Part shown: positions 21,809-33,597 of the stretch, piece by piece
How positions within the stretch are numbered: the stretch's first letter is position 1
Layout of the letters: every line of letters starts with the position of its first letter
Source of the DNA: Phymatolithon calcareum
Lineage: Eukaryota; Rhodophyta; Florideophyceae; Hapalidiales
Reading direction: 5' to 3'
Length of the DNA: 64,000 bases
Assembly: GCA_977006965.1 (NCBI GenBank)
Contig: OZ345370.1
Coordinates: 744,001 to 808,000, forward strand
Translations under genes and position numbers: made by a program
The notes under the pieces: model-generated
What the model saw: only the letters and a program-made list of their open reading frames with translations
Databases searched by the model: none
What the model was told of the DNA's origin: nothing

Positions 21809-22341
21809 TTAAAAAATCAGTCTTAGGCATCTTAACCGCGTCGTTCTATCCCTTATGTGTAACACTCCTGGAAACATTTTCGGCTTGCTTATCTGGATTT
21901 TCACTGCGCAATCTTCTTTGCAAATCTTCCACATTTCGATTGCATCTTCTAATCGCCGCTTCTTTGACACTCTACCGTCTTCTACTTGCTGCAACGCTTT
22001 GCTGAGGTGCTCTTCTTTTCTGCGAAAGGCAATATGATTTGATACTTCTGCCATATCCTCCTGTCCTCCTTGGAATTCTTCTGCCTATGCAAGGTATTTT
22101 TTCCCTTTTTAACAAGCTTAACGGGAACCTTTCCGCTTGGTGAGTTCTCCTCATCTCCGGACTGTACAGTGAACAAAGCACTTTTATTTGACTTTTTCGA
22201 TGCTCGGCATATTTTCAGAAGACATACCTGTAAAGTCCTTCTGCTGCCTCGATTGCTGCCAGTAACCGCTCGGTCATTGGGGCTAGGTGAATCGCATACA
22301 CCCATTTGGGGAGAATCAACGACCTGAAAATCTGGATGCAT
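21809..22341 (-). pseudogene. lysine-rich ORF pair joined by a frameshift, unknown
   Basis: Two overlapping minus-strand frames (22341-21982 and 22054-21809) have natural-looking, highly charged composition. The first includes SGKVPVKLVKKGKNTLHRQ. The second includes HIAFRRKEEHLSKALQQVED and EDAIEMWKICKED. They look like one helical, basic protein split by a frameshift near 22040. Charged helical tails of this kind occur in transposon-associated DNA-binding proteins, but no family can be assigned. Confidence 0.25.
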
Positions 22342-22799
22342 ATTTCAGGGTTGAAGCCACTGACACTAACGCCAATCTGTGGATGCATCCGACGGCATTC
22401 CGTACTCTTGACATTGCTGCACCATCGGTAACTCCAGTGTTGTTCATAGTGTCAATCATACCCCAAATTGGTCCTTACATGGGCTTACACTCACCGGCCC
22501 CAACGGCCGGCGAGTGCCTGTGTACTTTATCATCTATCTGTTCATGGCCACTTTCCTTCCCCTCGGTAGAACGTCTAACACTAAGTAAAAGCTACAAGCT
22601 ACTTTGGTGTGCTGCGAAGGCATTGGCCGGAGCCCGTTCTCATAGTGAAGGCATTGGCCGGATCACCTTTATTCCACCTATCCCTTTTCCCGCGCGACCA
22701 TCCAGCCGGTCGATTGTACGACCGGCGGCTCACGCGAGGCACGAAGTGACCGTTTGACGACACATAGCAATGGTCAGATAGGAAAGTTTCCACGGTTGG

Positions 22800-23460
22800 T
22801 GTATCTCTTTTCCGGCAATTAAGAGTTTTCGCTTAGGTAGCACCTCGCGCTTTCCCGGTTTGTGTTCCATGTCGTAAAGTTGTCGTCTGTCCACTCCGTC
22901 GCTATGTCCAGTAGCCTTTGAAACCCTCTCGAGTTCTTGGCTTGGAGGAGCACATCGTCCGCAAACAACTGCAATCACTGCTCTGAGACAGTTCTTGTTA
23001 CTTTTCCAGCGGCTTCAGCAAACGTATCCATGAATATGTTGTAAAGGCACGAGAACCTTGTGGAACACCTCTGTCGACAATGCACCGTGTTTTTGATTCA
23101 TCCCCTGCAGAAGTGATCCACGGTTTCAGAAAGAAGGCTACCATCCGAGTTAATCAGCTTGAGGCGAAACATTTCGTACCAGACATTCAGGTCATCCGAG
23201 TTCTTGCACGCCCTTACTTTTTTGATCACTCCCGGTGCCCATGTATATACCCTTTCAGCTCGTTCCGGAGATTTCCGTGCTGCCTTCGATATGAGCTGCT
23301 TCTCCGTTTCGCGACAATTTTTTTATTAGGCACTAGTGAGTTTATCACGTCTGCACATGGGGACCAGTTGTACTGCAGATTTCCTCTTTTTTATCCAGTC
23401 GAGATGGAGCATTGCAATCAACATGGGTTTATCTCTTTCTCCAACACTACTGTACTTTTC
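22800..23460 (-). mobile_element. non-LTR (LINE-type) reverse transcriptase remnant
   Basis: Translation of the minus strand gives RT motif B, VDRGVPQGSR (about 23076-23047), and about 33 codons later motif C, LQLFADDVLLQAKNS (about 22972-22928), followed by LLDIATEWTDDNF. RGVPQGS followed by FADD is the signature of LINE and related non-LTR RTs rather than copia or gypsy. Upstream in another frame lie IKKVRACKNSDDLNVWYEMFR and DGSLLSET, likely the finger region. At least two frameshifts and a stop separate the motifs, so this is a dead fragment. No endonuclease or poly-A tail was recognised. Confidence 0.6.
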
Positions 23461-25214
23461 TGAGACTGTAGGTGTATTCAAGAGGGTCCTTGCTTATATG
23501 ATGAGGCTATAACGGCTGAGTCCTTACAGAGTAGAAGACTAAATCAAGTGGGGGCACTCTGACAGCCTGTTGTGTTGCAGTGTGAGAATTTCTGTTTGTG
23601 GGGCTGAACTACTGTGCTGCACACGAAGATAAAACTGTCATTGACTTCGTATTAGGGTACAGGTAATGTTTCGTGTCCTACATATAGAACGGATTGCGTT
23701 TACTACTGTGGTCCCTTCTATTGGTCTGCTTACAATTCGGACATGAGTCCTTGAAGCCTACTTAAGTCGCTTCAGCCTCACCTCGCTAGAAGGAAGAGAG
23801 GTACATATTGATATTAGGAGACTAAGTTTCAAGATTTTGTTTACGCTAAGCCAATCTTGAACTTTTCCCAACCGTCTTCAGTGTTCGTGCTTCAGTCAGC
23901 AAGACGCAACGCGCTGTGAGTGGGACTGATATTTGAACGTTTATTTGTAAGGCCATCTGCGCTCTATATTTAAAAGTACATGGAGTCTGATTGAAACACA
24001 CTGTCCACTGAGCTGCATCCGTACGCTTAGTATAAACAATCTTGTATGAACATTTATGAAACCTCTTGATTTGCGAGCTCCATGTTTCCGCGAAATCGAT
24101 ACGTAGAGAAGGAAGGGCAACGACAGGCTGAGCTGTTGAATTCAATCGTAAAGAGCGTCGATATTTTGTACAGTGCAGTACGGAATCATTAGATTTTATT
24201 TTGGTGCTAGGCCCCCCATATTTTGAGTACGTTTAGAAACCTTCTGCAGTGTCTCCGCCGCTTACAGTCGGGTATTTCTACCTTAACACTAGTACAGTGC
24301 AGTACAGTACAGTATACTGTACAAGATATCGACACGTGCTGTGCGCTGTCTGCGGGCTCCAGGAGGCTCGATGCACGAATTTGGGGACTTCCATAAAATG
24401 TGCATTGTGATTGTAACAATTCACGGCATACAGAGCAGCCATAACATATATACCTTGTTCTATGTAATAGCTTCGTCGTCCCGCTGGACTGCATGACCGC
24501 TTCCTTCTCTACTGCAGGAAGCGATAATTCATACAAGTACTGTACAGTAATTCAGGCGAAAAATAGATGACCCGCCGACTTTTGGAGAGCGGACAACTAT
24601 CGGATATAGCTGTTGAGCATATCCCCCAAACGCCTCTCCGTGTTCAGCGCTCGAGGTCGTCACATCATCAACCTGAAGCCTCGAGACGCACCACATCCTC
24701 CGTGCTTCCTGCGATCCGCTGCAATGCACTGCGCTGCGCCTCCGTCTTCGAGCCTTGTGTCCGTACTTCTTGCGATCTGCTGGCATCCGCACCGGGCAAG
24801 CGCCCATTCGCGCCACTCCGCAACTTTCTCCGCCCTACCTCGCGTCTTTGGGATCGCCTCACTGTGCTTTCCGCCGCGTTTCGTTTCGTCGTGGGATATT
24901 TAATTGTCCTTATCGTACTGAAATTCCCTCTTCCGCACGGATCACCCAAATCTGGACACAGTTCACCCTCGATTTCCGTCGGCCGCCCTATTTTCGTTCC
25001 GGTCGTGACATTGTCCAATCGTCAAACTGAATAAGTCATTGCAGAACTCCAGCATTGTGCACAGTCCATTTTCCGGAAACGTTCTCTTGCGCTTACGCTC
25101 CATTGAGCTTCACCCTATCGTCATACCCTTTTCTTCAGCCAGAACTTCCCGCCTATTTTCGGACAAGAAAAAATGACTTCGGGAGGCACCGCACCAAAGA
25201 CTACGGCCGCGTAT
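23461..25214. other. mostly non-coding stretch with short palindromes
   Basis: Open frames up to 155 codons (24567-25034) show no recognisable content. ACAGT-rich sequence at about 24290-24322 includes a perfect 16-bp palindrome GTACAGTATACTGTAC (24307-24322). TACTGTACAGTA recurs near 24540. The pair could be remnants of a small inverted-repeat element, but no clear target duplication was found. Confidence 0.35.
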
Positions 25215-25666
25215 TGTTGTTGGAGGTTAGGGAGGAGATGAGGTGAAGGAAAAAGTTTGGTTGGAGTGAATTGGTTGAGTAGAAGATGAGTTGTGAGTGA
25301 ATGAGTTCCTTGGTTTATTCACTTGGCGTGTCTCTGGTCGAGCATATATAGACCTGAAAACTCGACCAGACTTCATCAAAACCCTAATTAACGACGGAGG
25401 CACTCTAATACGAAACAAATTTGTCATAATATCATATGACACGTGTAACATGAAAAAATGAAGAATCATCTACTGAGTGAGGGGAGTATGATTATCATAC
25501 TCTTATCATACTTTTACACGTGTCACTGTCCACTGTCCAATCTTCTTGATTCAAAGTTCTGAGACACTTTGACTTTCAACTTGACACGTGTACACGTGTA
25601 CCGAGATCATACCTTGATATTGAATTGTGTTTGCGACTAGAGCTCCGAGCAATCGCACTTCCAACA
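25215..25666 (-). repeat. solo LTR, type A, target duplication CGTAT
   Basis: A 452-bp LTR with complete ends (TGTTGTTGGAGG...CTTCCAACA). It is flanked by CGTAT at 25210-25214 and again at 25667-25671, a perfect 5-bp target-site duplication. A solo LTR arises by recombination between the two LTRs of one inserted element. Confidence 0.92.
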
Positions 25667-25849
25667 CGTATAACTTTTTTTGTGCTCAACGTGCTGCGTT
25701 CATCTCCACCAAATACCCGCCCATCCCGATGGACGGGCTCGTCCGCACACTCGAGAAGCGCCTCTACACTGCACCAGTTGCAACGAGATATGCGTCCACC
25801 CCTCGTGCAGATCCCCATCTATCCGGAAATCTAGAAACAGAGGCTTTGA

Positions 25850-26701
25850 AATGTTCGAGCAGTTGTTGTTGGCGATGGATCGGTGGGAAAGTATGGCCGC
25901 ATGTTGCGAAAAGTTGCCACTTATGGCAGCGCGACAATGAATGGCGATCACACGTCTTGGTACGAAATAAATGAGTGGACGCGGCAGCTTTGCGATCGCA
26001 AAGAAGCGGCAGTCGCATAGCCGTTGAGGCCAGTGTCCGACAGAGCTCGAAAAGCGTACGGAAAGCGATTGGAATATATTGACCCGTTGGTCGTGCGTCG
26101 GGCAGAGGCTGAGGATTGTACAAGAACAACCCACCAACGGCGTGCTCTATGGGCGTATTGTCGCGATTTTCCTGGCGTTATGGCCGTAATTGGAGGCCCG
26201 ATAGCCCGGTCACCGTCATGTGGATTTGAGAAGTTTCTGGAGAAGCGATACGGCATGATGGCAAGAAACAGATGTAACGGCGGACACGGTAAATGCATGA
26301 CGGACGCAGTCGTAAATGCTATTGATCGTCTTCTTGATAGGCGGGCATCACTAGATGTAGGACGCGAGCTTGCAGTGATCCTCGGGGTGAATTTGTCTGA
26401 AGCGGAAGTGCAGATGACTGCGAAAGAACTGAAAAATCGGGCGCCGATATTGTCTTCTCTACGCCAAGTGGGTTCATTTTTGCAAAGGCTGCGTTCTGTG
26501 CGTTTTGAGCTACGAAAGGCTGACAGCGTAGTCAAAAACAAGAGAACAATGGGAATGTTCAAGTGGTTATGCGAGGATGCGAAAGGCGTATGGCTAGTTC
26601 GCTTGACTCAGAACGGTGTTGTGGACCATTGCGTTGCGATCGATGCATGCGAGGCAGTTGTACTCGACAGCGCCGAGAAAAATCCCATCAAACTTATCTA
26701 A
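25850..26701 (+). pseudogene. unknown protein with cysteine-peptidase-like C-terminal region, copy B
   Basis: The frame reads from about 25850 (VVVGDGSVGKYGRMLRKVA, SWYEINEW) through one in-frame TAG at 26018-26020 to a TAA at 26699-26701. The C-terminal part carries GGHGKCMTDAVVNAI (Cys codon 26294-26296), then GVWLVRLTQNG, VVDHCVAIDACEAVVLDSAE (His codon 26627-26629, Asp codon 26666-26668). Copy A at 12717-13616 shares CM-x2-AVVNAI and the second block. Cys-on-helix, His-on-strand and Asp-after-strand is the order of papain-like peptidases, so a Cys-His-Asp triad is plausible. No biochemical role can be claimed. The 5' end lies beside a solo LTR, and the single TAG makes it a probable pseudogene. 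Confidence 0.45.
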
Positions 26702-26919
26702 GAAGTTCTTCCCATGTGTGGCGGCGACGATGCAGACCGGCTTCAGGTTGCAGAGATGTCCCAGGCAAGGATACAAAGGCAGAAGTGAAAGTGATGTTTC
26801 TCTAGGAACTGTTTAAGAGTTGATCTAGAGTGAGGAGATCTTAATGAACGACAATTAAATCTTTTTCATGATCTTAAGGAAGAAACATTTGCTGAATTTA
26901 ATGAGGAACATTTCTAATC

Positions 26920-28457
26920 TCACCAGTTGTTTCGTAAATCTCTACAATTTGATTCCATCACTGAATGTTTTCGGAGGAGATGAATATCTCCTACTAAAAT
27001 AAGAGCGAAACGCGCTCTGCTTAAGGCTACGTTCACTCGCCTTCTTTCCCCTAGAAAGCCAATACCTTCCCCGAATGATCTGACAGTGCTCAAGAAAACA
27101 ATGTCACTTTCTCCACCTTGCAATGAATCGATGGTTGACATCCGAATCGTTTCTTTGACAGGCCTTGGAATATTCGATAGGTCAACTGTGTCCTGGACTA
27201 ATTCTTTCTGTGCACGATAAGCCGCAATCACAGCAATTTTCGCCATGAAATACTTCATCGAGTACGCTTGGACCATTTCTGCAATTATTTTACAAATTGC
27301 TTTAGCCACTTTTGAATTCGTCTCTTCACCGCTTGTGCGCGCACTATGTGACCATTCGTCTGTCCTGGATTCTTTCACATGGAAAATAACGAGCGGGCCG
27401 TACTTGTTGTCTTCTAGATCATTGTACTGTGAACTCATGCGCAATAAGTCCGCGTCAATTAAACGACCGTCGTAGAAAGGAATACTGACCACTCTCGATA
27501 TGTTGCGGTGCATCCGGTATTGCTGTTGGAAGTGTGACTGCTTAGTGCTCTATTCTCACCACACTTCAATATCAAGTATGATCTCAGTACATGTGTACAC
27601 GTGTCAACATGTTTGACAACACGTCTGGAGACTCAGAAATATTAAGATTGGCCAAGACACTTGTCAAGACATGATTAGAGTATGATATTCATACCCCCAT
27701 ACTCAGTATCAAAAATGATGAATTTTTGTATAGAATACGTGTCATACGATATGATAAGATTATGATACACAATTACTAGGGTAATTACAATAATTAGGTT
27801 CACCGTCGTCAAAATGCTATCATAGCACATTTGGTCAAGTTCGGACCCGATCTCAAGTCTATATAATCAGGATTTGAGTTCTACCTAGCAATTAAACTAA
27901 GGAACCATTTTAACTCAACCAAACTTTTCTCTTCATCTCATCACTTCCCTAACCTCCAACAACAATTGCATCTTAAGAAAGACCATCTTCAATAATTTGA
28001 TCCTTGAGTTTCTTTTCAGAAGGCGCTCCAGAAGAGAATTCTGTAGGACTCTCTTGGCAAACGGGTTGGTTGCTTTTACAAGCGCAGGAAGTTGACTGGG
28101 ATCTCCCGCAAGAATGAGAAGTAATCTTTTTTGAACCGAATACTGAGCTGTTACAGCAAAAATTGGAGACAATGCTGACGGAGCGGTGCAAGCAGCCGCT
28201 TCACCAATGACAACGGCGGAAAAGCGCAGAAGAACACCTTGAACACTAGCAGACATAATGCTACTGTTTGTGGAAAACACAACGTCCGCGTTCTCAAGGA
28301 CTGATTGCCGTCCAGAGATTGTTGAATTGCCGTCGTAATATGCTCTTCCTTCTCATTCATCAATTTCACGGCGAGAGGCTCAAGCATTAGTGCTCTAACG
28401 ACATTGTTTGTGCTGTTTGAACCAATTCGAACAATCCGCAAGTCATGTGGTAGGTTT
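26920..28457 (-). pseudogene. superfamily 1 (UPF1/SETX-like) helicase, split by a solo LTR
   Basis: The C-terminal half of an SF1 RNA/DNA helicase reads from 28457 downward. It has VVIGEAAACT (Walker B region; Gly where DEAA is usual), LAGDPSQLPALV (motif III), QYRMHRNIS, TIDSLQGGESDIVFLSTVRS (motif V) and RRVNVALSRARFALI (motif VI), ending with a stop at 26920. The 441-bp solo LTR 27524-27964 sits inside the QYRM codons; removing it and one target copy restores the frame. A further frameshift lies near 28280. The 5' half is missing because the Cop3 LTR begins at 28458. The family unwinds RNA or DNA with ATP in RNA surveillance or termination; which member this was is unclear. Confidence 0.85.
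27524..27964 (+). repeat. solo LTR, type B, target duplication ATTGC
   Basis: A 441-bp LTR, TGTTGGAAGTGTGACTG...CTCCAACAACA, flanked by ATTGC at 27519-27523 and 27965-27969. Type B shares the ends and the CACGTG-bearing block with type A but differs through most of U3 and R. It lies antisense to the helicase gene it interrupts. Confidence 0.92.
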
Positions 28458-28902
28458 TGTTGTTGGAGGTTAGGGATAAGATTAGGAGATTGGAAAAGTT
28501 TGGTTGGTGAAGATTGGTGAAGGAGACGTGGAGTAAGGTGAGAATGAGTTCCTTGGTTTATTCACTTAGCGGACCTCAGGTCAAGACTATATAGACCAGA
28601 GAACACAACCAGACTTGATCAAAACCCTAATTGACGACGGAGAGACACTAACCCTAAACAAATTTGTCATACTATCATATGACACGTGTAACATGAAAAA
28701 AATCAAGAATCATCTACTGAGTGAGGGGAGTATGATTATCATACTCTTATCATACTTTGACACGTGTCACTGCCAATCTTCTTGATCCAAAGTTCTGAGA
28801 CACTTTGACTTTCGACTTGACACGTGTACACGTGTACCGAGATCATACCTTGATATTGAAGTGTGTTTGCGACTAGAGCTCCAAGCAATCACACTTCCAA
28901 TA
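28458..28902 (-). repeat. 3' LTR of Cop3, type A
   Basis: A 445-bp LTR from TGTTGTTGGAGG to ACTTCCAATA; the terminal CAACA is mutated to CAATA. On the minus strand the polypurine tract TCAAGGGGGAG immediately precedes it (complement of 28903-28914). Confidence 0.88.
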
Positions 28903-28923
28903 CTCCCCCTTGATCGAGGGACA

Positions 28924-31900
28924 CTACGACTTCCTCGCGCATATACCCATGTCATGTGCGAACTTGGCCGTCTTGACACGATCGAGTGGCTTGGTGAGTG
29001 TATCCGCAATCATCATCTCAGTACTACAATACTTGATAGATATCTTGCCCGTGGCAACCACATCACGAACGTAGTGATATTGGATGTCTATGTGCTTGTT
29101 CCTCTGAGTGATGGCCGCGTTTCGCCCGGTCGCGATCGCACTTTGACTGTCAGTGTACAGAGTCATGGCGGATGGCTTCTCGAGACCTTGAACATCGGCA
29201 ATGAGTCTTGACAACCAGACAGATTCCTTGGCGCCGGCACACGAAGCGATGTATTCCGCTTCGCATGTTGAAGTGGCGACGATGGTTTGCTTCTTTGAAC
29301 GCCAGCTTATGGCTCCCCCTGCAAGAAGGAACACATAGCCACTCGTGGACCGTCTTGTCTCAACACATCCCGCCCAATCCGCATCCGTATAACCGATTGG
29401 AACCAAACTCCCACTTCCACAGAACAAAATTCCGTGATCTCGAGTACCCGCAATATATCGCAGAACACGCTTCACGCCCATCCAGTGACGTTTCAGATGC
29501 TTTTCGCAGAACGAAGACAGCTTTCCGACCGAGTCCGAGATGTCTGGGCGTGTACCAACCATCAAGTACATGAGACTTCCGATGGCTGGACGGTATGGAA
29601 CTTGTTCATCGACGAGCTGGGTGATGTCGACTTCTTCGGTTCCGGTGTTCTTGTTGCTTGACTTCATAGGGGTTGGTTCTGGTTTCGAGTTCTCCATGCC
29701 GAAACGTTCCAAGACTGACTGAGCGTAGTCCGACTGCGAGAGGTGAAGAGTTCGAAATGTGCGATCTCGGCGAATTTCAAGTCCAAGACAAACACTAGCT
29801 TCTCCAAGGTCCTTCATCTCGAGTCGCTTGTTCAGCTCCCCCTTGATCCACGAAATAGCAGAAGTATCGTTTCCGGCAATCAGCAAGTCATCCACATATA
29901 GCGCGATGATCATGATGCTGCTTGACTTATGCCGGACATAAAGACAAGGATCATTGGGACTACTTGAGAAGCCGAGCTGGTCGATGAGGAACTTGTCGAT
30001 TTTGGCATGGCACTGTCGCTGTGCTTGCTTCAGGCCGTATAGTGCCTTCAAGAGCTTGCAAACAAGGTCAGGACGCTTGGGATCAGGAAATCCAGACGGA
30101 ACCTCCATGTAGATGTTGTTGGAAGTGTGATTGCTTGGAGCTCTCGTCTCAAACACACTTCAATATCAAGGTATGATCTCGATACACGTGTACACGTGTC
30201 AAGTCGAATGTCAAAGTGTCTCAGAACTTTGAATCAAGAAGATGGGCAGTGACACGTGTCTGAGTATGATAAGAGTATGATAATCATACTCCCCTCACTC
30301 AGTAGATGATTCTTGATTTTTTTCATGTTACACGTGTCATATGATAGTATGACAAATTTGTTTAGGGTTAGAGTGCCTCCGTCGTCAATTAGAGTTTTGA
30401 TCAAGTCTGGTTGTGTTCTCAGGTCTATATAGTCTTGACCTGAGGTCCGCCAAGTCAATAAACCAAGGAACTCATTCACTCAGAACTCATCTTCTACGCA
30501 ACCAATTCACTCCAACCAAACTTTTTCCTTCACCTCATCTCCTCCCTAATCTCCAACAACAGATGTCTTCGTCAAGGTCACCATGCAAGAAAGCCGTAAG
30601 AACATCCATTTGGTAGAGTTCAAAATCATTGACTGCAACGGTTGCAAGTAGGATACGAATCGAGGTGAACTTTACGACTGGGGCATACGTTTCACCGTAG
30701 TCCACCCCATGCACCTGTCGGAACCCTTTCGCAACAATGCAGACTTTAGGGCCTGTATCCTTGACCTTGAAGACATACTTGCACGGTAGAACGTTCATGC
30801 CAGGCTTGCGAGTGACCAACTTCCAAGTGTTGTTGCGGGTTAGTGACGAGTGTTCATTCTCAATGCCCGGAGACCAGAAGTCGACATTTTTAATTGAAGT
30901 CGCTTGCTTGAAGGTCTGAGGCACTTGATGAGAAGACAAACCGGTTTCAGATGCAAGGTTGACGGACTCGAAGGCCAGCATAGCAGTATGCGAGGGAGCG
31001 TTCCAGAAGTCAGTGGGTGGTTTTGAGACCCGAGCTGACCTACGCAGAATGGGTTTGGCGATCATCGGAGATGTTTCTCCAGAACCAGATGGAGATATAG
31101 GTTGTTCTCCACCATCTGCTTGCACACCTTCGTCAATGTTCTTCTCGATGCTCTTATCATCTACATCCGAAATGACCTTACCTTCAACCGTGTCATCACT
31201 CAGTTTGATTCGAGGAATTTCAAGTGATACATTGGTTTCGGTCTCATCGAATCCGCAATCCGATTCATTGAACGTTACGTCCCTTGACACAATCACTTTC
31301 CGCAAGTCCGCATCCCACAGCTTATACCCTTTTGATGCGAACGAGTATCCCAGAATAACCGCCTCACGAGTACGACTGTCGAGTTTCTTCACTTTCTTCT
31401 TCGGAATCACGTACCAACACTTGGCGCCAAATACGCGCAAGTGTCCCAAATCTGGAGGGCCACCCATCCATATGTGAGGGGCGGTCGTGTTCGAAGGAAG
31501 TCCTAGTGACGTAACTCGGTTGCGCACATACACAGCAGTTGCCAACGCTTCAGCCCAGAACTTCTTCTCGATGCCTCTGTGATGGAGCATCGAGCGCACT
31601 AAGTTGAGAAGTGTGCGGTTCATGCGTTCAGCCACCCCATTTTGCTGTGGGGTGTAAGCGACTGTGAGCTGTTGATGGATGCCGTGTTCCGCAAGGTATG
31701 CCTTGAACTCGTTTGAAAGGTACTCGCCTCCATTGTCGGTCCTAATTGCTTTGAGCTTAGGTGCTTTCGAGAAGTCCTGTATGTTCAAGTGCTTAAGCTT
31801 TCTACCTGTATGGGTTTCAGCGTACTTGTGAAACTTCCGAAAACACTCAAAGCTCTCCGATTTCTTTCGCATGGTGAATACCGTGGTCAGTGATCATCGA

Positions 31901-33434
31901 TGAATGTGATGAAGTACTGTGATCCTCCAAGGGACGGAATGTCGATAGGACCAAGAACGTCTGAATGTACGAGATCGAGAACAGCGGTGGAGCGAGAACT
32001 ACTGGACTTTGGAATCGGAGCACGATGACCTTTCCCGGCAAGACAACCATTACATAGATGTGTGGACTGTGAGTTGGGAGCAATCTTTACACCTTTCACC
32101 ACCGCATGGTTTACCATTCCGGTAATTCCAGTGTGCTCAACATCCGCAAGTCGTTCATGCCAGAGCTGTAGGCTCGCGAAACAGGAAACTTCGTTAAGTT
32201 TATTTCCATCTGCAAGGTCTAGAGAGTAGAGACTTTTGCGTAGAGTACCTGTTGCGATAGTGTCATGATGAGCTTTAACATAGCACCGGCTGTTCCTGAA
32301 CGTTATACCATATCCGTACTCATCCATTTTTGAGACAGAAAATAGAGAGTATCCAAAGACGGGTATGTGCATAACGTCCTTGAGCTTTCGTTTTAACGAT
32401 TTGCCGTTCACGTTAAGCGTAATGATGACATCACCTTTTCCAGCGATTGTGGCCTGTGCTTTGGTTCCCATTTCGACGGTTGAAGACATTTTTGTGTATG
32501 AGCAGAAGATTAAACGATCGAACGTCATATGCGATGTACTACCAGAGTCAATGATCCATGACTTTGACTTCTCGGAAATATCAGAATCGCGCACCTTGAC
32601 GATCAGGCATACAAAGTCGTAATCGGACATAACTCGAACATGTTCCGATTGATCGGTCAGGAATGCAGCTGGTTTCGTTTGCTTTCCATTCCGATTTTTG
32701 TATCCTTCAGGAGCAAGGTGTGGAAACTTGGTCCAACATTTCGCACTTCTATGTCCAGATCGATGACAATGTTCACAGTAGTCACGAATTCGTTCTCCAT
32801 CGCGTGTGGCAGTGAAAAGTGCAGCAGTCTCAGCTTTGACGGTTGATGCTTCGACACGCATTGACATGCGCTGCTCTTCCTGGAGTAGTCGACTCTTCAC
32901 AAATTCAAGTGAGAATGATTCGTCCTCATTGCCGAGAGCATCAAGTGCACTTATCAAGCTGTCGTAGCGTTCGGGAAGTCCGTTCAATACAGCCATGGCC
33001 ATTTCTTTATCGTCAATATCGACACCCATTGACTTGAGGGTGGATTCGAGTTGGCGAATGCGGTTCGTATAGGGCAGTATTTTCTCGTCCTCGAGCATAG
33101 TGGCAGTGTAGAACTTGCGTCTAGCCTCCAGTTTGTTCAAAAGAGTGTGTCGTTCGAAGATATTGAGAATCGACGTCCACATTTCTTTGGCCGTTTCGAC
33201 ATCCTGCACATGCTCGAGATGTTCGTCTGAAAGCGAGAGACCGATGATAGCCTTTGCTTTATTGTCATTACGACGCCAGAGCTTAAAATCGTCGGAATCT
33301 CGTGCCGGTGGATCGTCCTCTATGAACTCGTCGAGTTCGCGGAATGATAGTACTAGCTGAATTTTCTGTTTCCAAGCGTGGAAATTGGTCTCATTTAACT
33401 TTTCGACCTTCAGCGTTCCTTGGGAGTTCTCCAT
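28924..33434 (-). pseudogene. Cop3 gag-pol polyprotein, interrupted
   Basis: The frame starts at MENSQGT (33434). Gag ends with the knuckle CEHCHRSGHRSAKC. Protease DSGS lies in SWIIDSGSTSHMT. Integrase has CNGCLAGKGHRAP, RTDNGGEY and QQNGVAERMNR. RT has LYVDDLLIAG. RNase H has [19 protein letters not shown] and the end FAHDMGICARKS. Two lesions break it: an 8-bp deletion near 31890 (siblings have CCACTTGG extra) and the solo LTR at 30117-30561. All catalytic motifs remain visible. Confidence 0.88.
30117..30561 (+). repeat. solo LTR nested in Cop3 pol, type A, target duplication GATGT
   Basis: A 445-bp LTR in the opposite orientation to Cop3, flanked by GATGT at 30112-30116 and 30562-30566. 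It is a clear example of type A: the palindrome ACACGTGTACACGTGT at 30184-30199 (two CACGTG G-boxes), an inverted repeat GAGTATGAT-A-ATCATACTC at 30273-30291, and a TATATA box at about 30425 inside AGGTC...GACCT. LTRs carry the promoter in U3, so these are likely RNA polymerase II control sites. Confidence 0.93.
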
Positions 33435-33597
33435 TTTGCGGAGTGGGGGTCTTCTATTCTTGTCGAAAATCCGTTCGGGGAGTCCACTGCGAGTCAACCG
33501 AAGTTAACTATCGAGGCAATCTATCCCGTATAAGAAATTCCTTCAAGTCAATGTGACCTGGACCTTGATCGGGGGATGGCTCAATGTCCGTATACCT

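Noticed and set aside
24567-25034. 155-codon plus-strand ORF
   Set aside because: No recognisable domain; Arg/Ser-rich composition like an antisense or random frame, with competing frames on both strands.
25868-25895. P-loop-like GDGSVGK in copy B
   Set aside because: It is followed by Y, with no Ser/Thr at the required place and no other GTPase motifs. Treated as chance.
30361-30370. TTTAGGG telomere-like unit
   Set aside because: It occurs once per LTR as part of the shared LTR sequence, not as a tandem array.
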